Assembly: GCA_934454005.1 (NCBI GenBank)
Contig: CAKSGI010000006.1
Coordinates: 1-26,278, forward strand
Length of the DNA: 26,278 bases
Direction of reading: 5' to 3'
Origin: an uncultured Eubacteriales bacterium
GTDB lineage: Bacteria; Bacillota_A; Clostridia; Oscillospirales; Acutalibacteraceae
Below, piece after piece: positions 8,706-15,940 of this stretch (position 1 is the stretch's first letter; each line of letters starts with the position of its first letter). Under the pieces are notes generated by a model. That model was not told the origin of the DNA and made no database searches. It saw only the letters and a program-made list of their open reading frames with translations. Both the position numbers and the translations under genes were made by a program.

Positions 8706-8737
8706 ATTATAATACCATATATATATATATATTGCAA
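8706..8737 (-). promoter_or_regulatory. Promoter of the S10 operon with (AT)8 spacer
   Basis: Reading the minus strand, TTGCAA (8737-8732) is followed after exactly 17 bases by TATTAT (8714-8709), which is preceded by TGG, an extended -10. A perfect consensus TATAAT (8711-8706) overlaps it, but at a 20-base spacing. The predicted start is near 8702. Most of the spacer is an alternating AT tract. Confidence 0.7.
8717..8732. repeat. (AT)8 dinucleotide repeat inside the promoter spacer
   Basis: Eight uninterrupted AT units fill the space between the -35 and -10 elements of the ribosomal operon promoter. The last T is shared with the -35 hexamer. A gain or loss of one unit would shift the promoter spacing by two bases. 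Confidence 0.9.
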
Positions 8738-8950
8738 GCCTTTTTTGAAAATTAATCACGTATTTCCTGCGAGACCACAACACAGCTTAAAAGCAGTAGA
8801 GTATTCAATAACTTTTGAGTACAAAAGCAATGAAAAAGTTAATTTTGTATCAGTTATAATTTTGCAACAGTAGAAACAAAAAATCTCCAATAAAATATTA
8901 CATTGCAAAACCTTCTAATAACAAATAGAACAAAACTTAATATAATAAAA
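8738..8950. other. Intergenic stretch without recognised gene
   Basis: Between the ribosomal promoter and the terminator at 8951 the DNA is A+T-rich. I see no coding region with a ribosome binding site and no RNA structure of note. Short TTGCAA words recur (for example near 8862 and 8903), without an obvious partner element. Two plus-strand frames across 8489-8873 lie antisense to the leader and promoter and look spurious. Confidence 0.5.
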
Positions 8951-8983
8951 ACGACTTAAAAGGGTCACTCCCTTTCAAGCCGT
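8945..8983 (-). terminator. Intrinsic terminator of the small secreted-protein gene
   Basis: On the minus strand ACGGCTTGAAAGGG (8983-8970), loop AGTGA, and CCCTTTTAAGTCGT (8964-8951) form a continuous 14-bp stem with two G-U pairs, followed by TTTTATTATA. It lies about 135 bases after the stop of the gene at 9119-9430. Read on the plus strand the same stem has two A-C mismatches, so it is best suited to the minus strand, although U residues occur on both sides. Confidence 0.8.
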
Positions 8984-9118
8984 TTTTATAAGTAAAGTGT
9001 CTCTGTATAATAAAAGTAAATAACATATTTTCAATAAATACTTAATAGTAATAGGCGAACAATCAGATACTACTAAACGAATATACTTCCCAAAACCAAG
9101 ACAGTGCCACTAACCATA

Positions 9119-9430
9119 TCATCCGGCTATGCTATATATCCAACCTCTACTTAAAATATCTAAATGTACCATTAGTGTTTTGTTTTCACGTATACAAGTA
9201 TTTATTATAGACCTAACACGATCTTTCCCTTGAGGACAATTCCTGCTATCAACTAGCTTAAGATCATCTTTCAAGTCTTTTTCTCCAGAAACACACCATC
9301 TATTCGGAGCTACCTGAATAGAAGGCATAGCATACGCTGTACTCAATTGGGATTGAGTAAATCCAATACTTCCAAACATCAATGCACATATTAATAGCAC
9401 ATTAAGAAATCTTTTTTTGTTTCTTGTCAT
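9119..9430 (-). CDS. Small secreted protein of unknown function
   Basis: I do not recognise this 103-residue protein. It has a typical signal peptide: charged MTRNKKR, a hydrophobic stretch at about residues 9-24, and a likely cleavage after AYA at residue 34. The mature part would be about 69 residues with three cysteines (C46, C65, C79), several charged residues and no membrane segment, repeat or sorting motif. The ATG at 9430 has AAAGGA upstream. The gene stands alone, with its own consensus promoter (9474-9502) and a strong terminator (8945-8983). These support a real, expressed unit rather than a spurious frame. It could be a small extracellular factor or a degraded remnant of a longer protein. 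Confidence 0.65.
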   Translation of the reverse strand: MTRNKKRFLNVLLICALMFGSIGFTQSQLSTAYAMPSIQVAPNRWCVSGEKDLKDDLKLVDSRNCPQGKDRVRSIINTCIRENKTLMVHLDILSRGWIYSIAG

Positions 9431-9473
9431 TTAAATCTTTCCTTTCTAAATAAGATGTAAAATTTACTTCTAT

Positions 9474-9502
9474 ATTATAGAATTAATTCCAAATTATTCC
9501 AA
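9474..9502 (-). promoter_or_regulatory. Promoter of the small secreted-protein gene
   Basis: On the minus strand TTGGAA (9502-9497), 17 bases, then perfect TATAAT (9479-9474). Predicted start near 9467, giving a leader of about 37 bases before the ATG at 9430. Confidence 0.75.
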
Positions 9503-9644
9503 TAGACAAAATAACTAAACATTCTACAAAAAATTAATAATTTGTATAATTTTTGACGCTTCAAAGTATAGATCCTTAGTGTAAAAACCACGCTTGTCCC
9601 ATAAAAATTTAATACGATAGGCATGGTGTAGCCTTTAATTAAGC

Positions 9645-9673
9645 TTGAAAATACTGTAATTAAATGATAAAAT
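9645..9673 (+). promoter_or_regulatory. Promoter of the apbE-rnf operon
   Basis: TTGAAA (9645-9650), 17 bases, then TAAAAT (9668-9673), preceded by TGA, an extended -10. Predicted start near 9680, about 58 bases before the TTG start of apbE. The 307-base gap between the divergent genes (9431-9737) is otherwise A+T-rich, and I see no further gene in it. Confidence 0.7.
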
Positions 9674-9711
9674 TAACCTTAGTTAAGATTAACAATATTT
9701 TATATGTTAAC
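9673..9711 (+). promoter_or_regulatory. Cluster of TTAAC/GTTAA words at the rnf transcription start
   Basis: TTAAC (9673-9677), GTTAA (9682-9686), TTAAC (9689-9693) and the palindrome GTTAAC (9706-9711) lie directly at and after the -10 element. The first three make two overlapping inverted repeats with spacers of four and two bases. The position suits an operator. The redox regulator Rex uses sites rich in TTGTTAA/TTAACAA in Clostridia, but the spacing here does not fit its usual 18-bp box, so the regulator is unknown. Confidence 0.4.
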
Positions 9712-9737
9712 TTGGTTCTTATATAGGAGAGATTGAA

Positions 9738-10811
9738 TTGAGAAAAGTAGAATTTAGTAAAACCTTAAAATTATATATTATATTGTTTTTTGTATTAGTA
9801 TCGATAATCATATCTATACTTGTTATATACGATAAAATATATAAACAAGAAAAACCGTTCGAAAATACTAGTCTGGCAATGGGAACATATGTACAGCAAA
9901 CAGTATATGGAAAAAAATCAGAACTTGCGGCAAAAGCCGCAATTAAAGATATTAGCGACTTAGAAAACTTAATCTCTTGGAGAATTGAAAACTCACAAAT
10001 AGCAAAAATTAATAGTAATGCTGGTGAAGATTGGGTATCACTTGACGGTAAAACATTAGATATTCTTTTAAAAAGCGTTGACGTATCAAAAAAAAGTATG
10101 GGATATTATGATCTTACTATTTTACCAATTTCTAACTTATGGGATTTTGGTGGAGATAATCAAAAAGTCCCATCTATAAAAGAAATAGAAAATAACCTAC
10201 CACTAGTTGGATATAAAAACTTAAAAATAAATGAAGATGTTAAAAGAGCAAAATTATTAGAAAAGGGATCAGGAATAGATTTAGGAGCCGTTGGAAAAGG
10301 AACCGCCTGCGATGTTGCAATAGAATCATATAAAAATAATGGTGCAGACTATGGGCTTATCGCTGTTGGTGGAAGTATCGGGGTTTATGGTACTAAACCT
10401 AATAAAACTCCTTGGAATATAGCTATTAGAAATCCGTTTAAGGGTTTAGAAAGTACAGACAGTATAGCAATAATTAAAATCAGAGATGGTTTTCTTTCTA
10501 CATCAGGCTCTTACGAAAAGTGTTTTGAAGAGAATGGAACAACTTATCATCACATTTTGAATCCAAAAACTGGGTACCCGGTTGAAACAGATTTAGTTGC
10601 TGTAACAGTTCTTCATAGTAATGGAACCATGAGTGATCTCTTATCAACAGCCTGCTTTGTTCTTGGAAAAGAAAGCAGTATTCCCATACTAGAACATTAT
10701 GGGGCCCAAGCTATTTTTATAGACAAAAACAAGAATATTTATGCTACAGACAAAATATTAAATAATATAACGGTAGTTAATGAGGAGTATAAAATTTGTG
10801 ATTGGCAATAA
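9738..10811 (+). CDS. apbE: FAD:protein FMN transferase (flavinyltransferase) ApbE
   Basis: Moves FMN from FAD onto a threonine of extracytoplasmic flavoproteins in a Mg-dependent reaction. Its expected targets are RnfG and RnfD, encoded downstream. The 357 residues show an N-terminal membrane helix (residues 11-30) and no lipobox cysteine, so it is tethered rather than a lipoprotein. The ApbE fold follows with DLGAVGKG (181-188), GGSIGVYG (211-218), STSGSYEK (254-261), HHILNPKTGYP (271-281) and SDLLSTACFVLG (299-310), which carry FAD and metal-binding residues. The start is TTG at 9738 with AGGAGA seven bases upstream; no ATG is available. It is the first gene of the rnf operon. Confidence 0.95.
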   Translation: MRKVEFSKTLKLYIILFFVLVSIIISILVIYDKIYKQEKPFENTSLAMGTYVQQTVYGKKSELAAKAAIKDISDLENLISWRIENSQIAKINSNAGEDWVSLDGKTLDILLKSVDVSKKSMGYYDLTILPISNLWDFGGDNQKVPSIKEIENNLPLVGYKNLKINEDVKRAKLLEKGSGIDLGAVGKGTACDVAIESYKNNGADYGLIAVGGSIGVYGTKPNKTPWNIAIRNPFKGLESTDSIAIIKIRDGFLSTSGSYEKCFEENGTTYHHILNPKTGYPVETDLVAVTVLHSNGTMSDLLSTACFVLGKESSIPILEHYGAQAIFIDKNKNIYATDKILNNITVVNEEYKICDWQ

Positions 10812-11199
10812 AAAACAAGATTTCGTAAACAAATATGATATTGCACTTATATCTATTTTTATAGTCTTTGCTTTACTTGTATATTCACTTTTGGGTCTTG
10901 GTGAAAATAAAGAACATGATTCCTTAATTGCAATTGTAAAACATGATAATAACGAAATTTATAAAATAGATTTAAACAACGTAAAAGAGCCTTACTATTT
11001 ACCTATAAATAATGAATACCATTCAAAAATATTTGTAGAAAATAGAAAAATATGTTTTGAAAAGGCTGATTGCCCAGACAAAATATGCGTTAATACAGGT
11101 AAATTATCTCGTCCTGGGCAAATAGCAGTTTGTCTTCCAGCTAAATTGATCATAGAAATAAAAGGAGAAAAGCTATCAGCTGACGCTGTAACCGGATAA
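10798..11199 (+). CDS. NusG domain II-containing membrane-anchored protein
   Basis: About 133 residues: one membrane helix (roughly residues 15-34 of the chosen frame), then an extracytoplasmic domain with the family signature CFEKADCPDKICVNTGKLSRPGQIAVCLPAKLIIEI. The pattern DCPDKICVNTG...G..AVCLP is typical of NusG domain II proteins found next to rnf and apbE in Firmicutes. The molecular role is not established; a link to redox or flavin handling is inferred from context. I chose GTG at 10798, which has GAGGAG ten bases upstream. A longer frame from ATG 10780 lacks a clear site. It overlaps the end of apbE, so the two are probably coupled. Confidence 0.85.
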   Translation: MIGNKKQDFVNKYDIALISIFIVFALLVYSLLGLGENKEHDSLIAIVKHDNNEIYKIDLNNVKEPYYLPINNEYHSKIFVENRKICFEKADCPDKICVNTGKLSRPGQIAVCLPAKLIIEIKGEKLSADAVTG

Positions 11200-11215
11200 G
11201 CTCTAAGTAAAATTA

Positions 11216-11752
11216 ATGAAAAACAATAGTCAAATTAGTTATAATATTAAGTCTAGAACAATAAAAATAACATCAATATCTCTACTATGTACTGTCTCTA
11301 TAATACTCTCTATATTAGATGACTTAATCCCTGTTTTCCCATTTCTCCCCCCAGGAGCTAAACTAGGATTATCTAATATTGCAACGATGTTTGCCTCTGC
11401 ACAAATAGGTTTAGGGATATCTTTAATTATTGCTGTTATAAAATCATTATTTGTAGGAATTACAAGAGGAACAACTGCATTTTTAATGAGCTTTTTTGCA
11501 GGAATTATAAGCACTTTTATTACGGGATTCCTCTTAAGAACAACCAAAAAACATTTTAGCTTTATTGGAATAGGAATCATAGGTGCAATTACACATAATA
11601 TAGCTCAATTAATAGTAGCTATATCAATTACTTGCACAACATCTTTAATATATTATTTACCAGTACTTATAATCTTTGCTATTATAACTGGGATCTTAAC
11701 TGGCATTGCCTTAAAAACGATTATTCCTGCACTTGAAAAAATAAAATTTTAA
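11216..11752 (+). CDS. Gx transporter / heptaprenyl diphosphate synthase component I family membrane protein
   Basis: Small integral membrane protein of 178 residues with about five or six hydrophobic helices. The motif VFPFLPPGAKLGLSNIATMFA at about residues 39-59 is characteristic of the family annotated as Gx transporter or HepT component I. The old name implies isoprenoid synthesis, but the protein looks like a small transporter or S-component-like membrane protein. It sits between the NusG domain II gene and rnfC, a recurring position in Firmicutes. No strong ribosome binding site precedes the ATG, so it may depend on coupling. A role in moving flavin or a quinone precursor is speculation. 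Confidence 0.85.
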   Translation: MKNNSQISYNIKSRTIKITSISLLCTVSIILSILDDLIPVFPFLPPGAKLGLSNIATMFASAQIGLGISLIIAVIKSLFVGITRGTTAFLMSFFAGIISTFITGFLLRTTKKHFSFIGIGIIGAITHNIAQLIVAISITCTTSLIYYLPVLIIFAIITGILTGIALKTIIPALEKIKF

Positions 11753-11769
11753 TAAAGGGAGAAATATAT

Positions 11770-13110
11770 ATGAATGCTAAATTCCCTTATGAGCCATTTA
11801 AAACCCATGGCGGTGCAGATGTACCTCATATAAAAAGGGCTAAAAGCAAAAATTTTACTTCAATTTTTACACCACAAAAAGTAATCTTACCTATGCTTCA
11901 ACATATAGGTACCCCATGTAAACCTTGCGTAAACAAGGGATATAAAGTTAAAATCGGAGATGTTGTAGGAGAAGCTACATCTTATATTAGTTCCCCTATT
12001 CATGCTAGCATATCTGGTGAGGTTACTTCCATTATAGATATTGATCTACCTAACAATCCTAAAATACAAGCTGTTGTTATAGAATCAGATGGTAAAATGA
12101 AAGTTAGAAACAATTTAAAGGTACCATCTATAAACGAAACAAAAGATTTAATTAATGCTATACAACAAAGTGGTCTGGTTGGCCTTGGTGGTGCAGGATT
12201 TCCAACTCATGTAAAAATCGACATCCCCAAAAATAAAAATGTTGAAACTCTCATAATAAATATTGCTGAATGTGAACCTTATATAACAGTCGATTATGAG
12301 GAAGTTTTGTTAAATGCAGATTCTTTATTCTCTGGAATACAAACTTTAAAAAAAGCTTTAAATATAGATAGAGTCATTATAGCTATTGAGGACAATAAAC
12401 CTAAAGCTATAAGAAAACTAGAAAAAATGTGCTCTAAAAAACAGTTTAATCCTGATAATGATATATGGGTATTAAAGTTAAAATCTAAATATCCCGGTGG
12501 GGCAGAAAAAATTTTAGTTAAAGCTTGTATAGGTAAAGAAATCCCTGACAGAAAACTCCCTATTGACGTAGGCTGTATTATAATGAATATTGCTACAATA
12601 ACATTTTTGTCTAAATACTTAAAAACAGGTATTCCTTTAGTTTCTAGAAGAGTAACAATAGATGGCTCTGCTATAAAAAATCCTCAAAATATACTTGTAC
12701 CACTCGGGACTCCAATTTGTGACGTTATAGAATTTTGTGGCGGATACAAAGACGATCCTCAAAAAATATTGATGGGTGGTCCAATGATGGGATTCGCCTT
12801 AGTTGATGATACATTACCAATATTAAAGCAAAATAATGCTATTCTTGCGTTTAATAAAGAAGATTCTATTTTACCAAAATCCACATCGTGTATAAGGTGT
12901 GGAAGGTGTATAGAGAATTGTCCAATGAAACTTATGCCGATCCTCCTCGAAAAAGCAACCGAAAGACAAGATATAAAAAGTTTAAAAAAACTTAATATAA
13001 TGACATGTATGGAATGTGGATGTTGCGCATATAATTGTCCTGCAAGTAGACAGTTAGTGCAATCAATTAGGTTAGGTAAAAGTTTATTAAAAGATTTCGA
13101 GAAGAGGTAG
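11770..13110 (+). CDS. rnfC: Rnf electron transport complex subunit C
   Basis: Cytoplasmic peripheral subunit that carries the NAD(H) and FMN site of the ferredoxin:NAD oxidoreductase. The 446 residues hold an N-terminal barrel-sandwich region (KTHGGADVPHIKRAK), the nucleotide-binding region (GLVGLGGAGFPTHVK; NIAECEPYITVDYEE; KYPGGAEKILVKACIGKEIP) and two 4Fe-4S clusters. These are ligated by C374/C377/C380/C384 and C413/C416/C419/C423. ATG with GGGAGA upstream. It opens the rnfCDGEAB gene order known from acetogenic and other Clostridia. Confidence 0.97.
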   Translation: MNAKFPYEPFKTHGGADVPHIKRAKSKNFTSIFTPQKVILPMLQHIGTPCKPCVNKGYKVKIGDVVGEATSYISSPIHASISGEVTSIIDIDLPNNPKIQAVVIESDGKMKVRNNLKVPSINETKDLINAIQQSGLVGLGGAGFPTHVKIDIPKNKNVETLIINIAECEPYITVDYEEVLLNADSLFSGIQTLKKALNIDRVIIAIEDNKPKAIRKLEKMCSKKQFNPDNDIWVLKLKSKYPGGAEKILVKACIGKEIPDRKLPIDVGCIIMNIATITFLSKYLKTGIPLVSRRVTIDGSAIKNPQNILVPLGTPICDVIEFCGGYKDDPQKILMGGPMMGFALVDDTLPILKQNNAILAFNKEDSILPKSTSCIRCGRCIENCPMKLMPILLEKATERQDIKSLKKLNIMTCMECGCCAYNCPASRQLVQSIRLGKSLLKDFEKR

Positions 13111-13116
13111 TTTAAT

Positions 13117-14061
13117 ATGAAACAGAAATTGTATGTTTCATCGTCCCCTCACTTAAGGAGCGGTGAAACAACTCAAAAAATAATGTTAGATGTAATTATT
13201 GCACTTATGCCTGCAGCTATAGCATCCGTTATTATTTTCGGATTTAGATCTATTATTGTCATGGCAGTTACTATAGCCTCGTGTGTTATTTCTGAATACA
13301 TATCTAGAAAAATTATGAAAAGAGAAAACACTATATCTGATTTAAGCGCAATAGTAACAGGTCTACTTTTAGCATTTAATTTACCCGTTAATATAAACTT
13401 ACTAATCGCAGCCTTTGGCGGAGTTGTTGCAATTGTGGTTGTAAAGCAAATGTTTGGGGGAATTGGCCAAAATTTTGTAAACCCAGCACTTACTGCAAGA
13501 ATAGTATTAATGTTATCATTCCCAACTGCAATGACTACTTGGACCATGCCATTTTCTGTTGACGCAGTTACTACTGCTACACCCTTAGCTATAAAGGAAA
13601 CATCTAATTCATTTCTCTCATATTTTAACTTATTTTTAGGAATTCATGGAGGATGTTTAGGTGAAACCTGCGCTCTAGCACTTATACTGGGTGGAATATA
13701 TCTTATTTTTAGAAAAATTATAAAACCTATTATACCACTATCATACATAGGTACTGTCGTATTTATAGCAATTATGGCTGGTGAAAATCCTATATATCAT
13801 CTTCTATCAGGTGGACTACTTTTAGGTGCAATATTCATGGCCACCGATTATACCACATCACCACTTTGTTTCGCAGGTAAACTAGTATTTGGCATAGGTT
13901 GTGGAATATTTACTATGATAATAAGACTCTTTGGATCACTACCTGAAGGGGTTTCATTTTCGATAATCATAATGAATATACTAGTACCTCATATAGAAAA
14001 ATTGTTTATACCAAAAGCCTATGGTGAAAATTTTATCTCCCAAAAAGAGAGGGATGCTTAA
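13117..14061 (+). CDS. rnfD: Rnf complex subunit D, FMN-bearing membrane protein
   Basis: Integral membrane subunit with about eight to ten helices and a covalent FMN on the outer face. The 314 residues start MKQKLYVSSSPHLRSGETTQKIMLDV, typical for RnfD. The flavinylation region reads DAVTTATPLA (residues 149-158), placing the FMN threonine at T155. The usual glycine of the GAT core is replaced by threonine here. Motifs GGIGQNFVNPALTARI and YTTSPLCFAGK are family hallmarks. ATG with AGAGG, six bases after rnfC. Confidence 0.96.
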   Translation: MKQKLYVSSSPHLRSGETTQKIMLDVIIALMPAAIASVIIFGFRSIIVMAVTIASCVISEYISRKIMKRENTISDLSAIVTGLLLAFNLPVNINLLIAAFGGVVAIVVVKQMFGGIGQNFVNPALTARIVLMLSFPTAMTTWTMPFSVDAVTTATPLAIKETSNSFLSYFNLFLGIHGGCLGETCALALILGGIYLIFRKIIKPIIPLSYIGTVVFIAIMAGENPIYHLLSGGLLLGAIFMATDYTTSPLCFAGKLVFGIGCGIFTMIIRLFGSLPEGVSFSIIIMNILVPHIEKLFIPKAYGENFISQKERDA

Positions 14062-14628
14062 ATGAAAAATACTAACGTAAAAAGTATTTTTATCCCCGCA
14101 GTATCTTTGTTTTTAATCTGTCTAGTTGTAACTACCCTTTTAACCATTACTAACACTATTACTCGTCCCACTATTGATACCTTAGAAAAAAATAAAGCTG
14201 AATCTACAAAAAAAATGGTCCTTCCAGAAGCATCATCTTTTGTAGAAATGGACTCCATGGAAAACACATTCAAAGGATTAGATAACTCCCAAAATACTAT
14301 CGGATATGTATTTATTACAAGTCAAAAAGGGTATGGTGGAGAAATTAAAGTTATGACAGGCATATCTAAAGACAACAAAGTTGAGGGCGTTTCTATACTC
14401 TCACAAAATGAAACACCAGGTTTAGGCACAAATACTACTAATGATAATTTTAGAAATCAATATAAAAAAAGTGTACCAATAAATGGTTTTAATATCGTAA
14501 AATCTGAGGCCAAAGATGGAGAAATAGAAGCAATAACAGGAGCAACTATTTCATCAAAAGCTGTTACAGATGCTGTTAACTGTGCATTGGAAAAATTCTA
14601 CACTATCAAGGAAAGCAGTGGTGAATAA
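14062..14628 (+). CDS. rnfG: Rnf complex subunit G, FMN-binding
   Basis: Single-span membrane subunit whose outer domain carries covalent FMN. The 188 residues have one N-terminal helix (about 8-30), then the FMN-binding domain with QKGYGGEIKVMTGI, NETPGLGTN and the flavinylation motif TGATISSKAV (residues 159-168), giving T162 as the FMN site. ApbE, encoded in the same operon, should attach the flavin. Its ATG directly abuts the rnfD stop (TAAATG), with GAGAGG upstream inside rnfD. Confidence 0.97.
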   Translation: MKNTNVKSIFIPAVSLFLICLVVTTLLTITNTITRPTIDTLEKNKAESTKKMVLPEASSFVEMDSMENTFKGLDNSQNTIGYVFITSQKGYGGEIKVMTGISKDNKVEGVSILSQNETPGLGTNTTNDNFRNQYKKSVPINGFNIVKSEAKDGEIEAITGATISSKAVTDAVNCALEKFYTIKESSGE

Positions 14629-14630
14629 TA

Positions 14631-15293
14631 TTGAGTAAGTCACTCGGTAAAGAGTTTATAAAGGGAATAACAAAAGAAAATCCTGTACTCTGTTTAGTTT
14701 TAGGTACATGCCCGACACTCGCAGTTACAACAGCTGCTAGTAATGCTATAGGTATGGGAGTTGCTGCTACCGCAGTCCTTATTTGCTCCAATGCTGTTAT
14801 ATCTACTTTTAGAAATGTTATCCCTGATAAAGTTAGAATTCCAGCCTACATAACTATTATCGCAGGCTTTGTTACCATCGTTCAGATGATTGTAAAAGCA
14901 TATGCCCCACAAATAAATGAATCTTTGGGAATATTTTTACCTCTTATAGTAGTTAACTGCATTATACTTGGAAGAGCAGAAATGTTTGCTAATAAAAATC
15001 GCGTATTGCCATCTATAATGGATGGATTGGGAATGGGTATAGGATTTACATCTGCATTACTATTAATGGGAGCTATAAGAGAGCTATTAGGAACTGGTTG
15101 TATCTTCGGTATTCCCATAACATCTAACTTTATGGAACCTATCCTAATATTTATACTTCCTCCGGGTGGATTTTTTGTTTTTGGGATGTTAATAGCAGTC
15201 TCTAATAAATTGTCTAAAACAAAAAAAGGCACAGAAGAAATAGGATGTACGTCATGTCCAATGAATAAAAACTGTTCTATCAATAAGTCTTAA
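14631..15293 (+). CDS. rnfE: Rnf complex subunit E
   Basis: Polytopic membrane subunit of about six helices that pairs with RnfA to form the transmembrane electron path around an intramembrane iron-sulfur centre. The 220 residues begin MSKSLGKEFIKGITKENPVLCLVLGTCPTLAVTTAA. The GTCPTLAVT and VVNCIILGRAEMFANKN motifs hold the conserved membrane cysteines. The C-terminus is unusually cysteine-rich (GCTSCPMNKNC), a feature to check against relatives. The start is TTG at 14631, two bases after rnfG; the binding site is weak, so coupling is likely. Confidence 0.96.
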   Translation: MSKSLGKEFIKGITKENPVLCLVLGTCPTLAVTTAASNAIGMGVAATAVLICSNAVISTFRNVIPDKVRIPAYITIIAGFVTIVQMIVKAYAPQINESLGIFLPLIVVNCIILGRAEMFANKNRVLPSIMDGLGMGIGFTSALLLMGAIRELLGTGCIFGIPITSNFMEPILIFILPPGGFFVFGMLIAVSNKLSKTKKGTEEIGCTSCPMNKNCSINKS

Positions 15294-15302
15294 AAGGAGA
15301 TA

Positions 15303-15926
15303 ATGAACATAATGAGTAAAACCCAAACATTAATATCAATATTCTTAGCCGCAATATTTACAGAAAACTATGTATTAAATAAATTTCTAGGGATTTGTCC
15401 ATTCCTCGGTGTTTCTAAAAAGGTCAATACCGCCTTTGGTATGAGTTCCGCAGTTATATTTGTTATGCTTCTTTCAACCGCTGCTACCTGGCCAGTTTAT
15501 ACGTATGTTTTACTGCCGAATGGATTTGGGTATTTACAAACACTTGTCTTTATTTTAATAATTGCCTCATTAGTACAGTTAGTGGAAACTGTTTTAAAAA
15601 AATATATGAAACCCCTTTATGAATCGCTAGGAATATATTTACCATTAATTACTACTAATTGTGCTGTTTTAGGTGTTACAATGTTAGTAACAGAGAAAAG
15701 CCAATCAGATGTTTCTTTTGGATATACAGAATCTCTTGTAAATGCATTTGGCGCTGGTGTTGGATTTCTTATAGCTATGATTATCTTCGCAGGAGTAAGG
15801 CAAAGGTTAGAGGATTCCAAAATCCCTGAATTTTTAAAGGGTTTGCCAATAACTCTAGTATCTGCGTCTTTAGTTGCGATGTCTTTTTTAGGATTTCAGG
15901 GCGTTATAGAAGGAATTTTCTCATAA
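15303..15926 (+). CDS. rnfA: Rnf complex subunit A
   Basis: Polytopic membrane partner of RnfE, with opposite topology and homologous sequence. The 207 residues contain TENYVLNKFLGICPFLGVSKK and ITTNCAVLGVTMLV, which carry the conserved membrane cysteines, and GAGVGFLIAMIIFAGVRQRLE. Two in-frame ATGs are possible: 15303 is only three bases from AAGGAG and 15312 is twelve bases away. The true start is therefore uncertain by three residues. Confidence 0.96.
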   Translation: MNIMSKTQTLISIFLAAIFTENYVLNKFLGICPFLGVSKKVNTAFGMSSAVIFVMLLSTAATWPVYTYVLLPNGFGYLQTLVFILIIASLVQLVETVLKKYMKPLYESLGIYLPLITTNCAVLGVTMLVTEKSQSDVSFGYTESLVNAFGAGVGFLIAMIIFAGVRQRLEDSKIPEFLKGLPITLVSASLVAMSFLGFQGVIEGIFS

Positions 15927-15940
15927 AAGGAGGCTCATAA

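Noticed and set aside
8489..8873. Two plus-strand reading frames of 88 and 87 codons
   Set aside because: They run antisense through the S10 leader and promoter, lack a proper ribosome binding site, and their products look like translated structured or repeat DNA.
9541..9644. Possible riboswitch upstream of apbE
   Set aside because: The region lies before the predicted transcription start and shows no conserved flavin, cobalamin or other riboswitch core that I can recognise.
9673..9711. Canonical Rex box
   Set aside because: The half-site words fit but their spacing (two or four bases between five-base arms) does not give the 18-bp TTGTTAA-N4-TTAACAA arrangement.
11239..11580. 113-codon minus-strand frame opposite the Gx gene
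   Set aside because: Antisense shadow of a well-supported membrane protein in A+T-rich DNA; no start signal.
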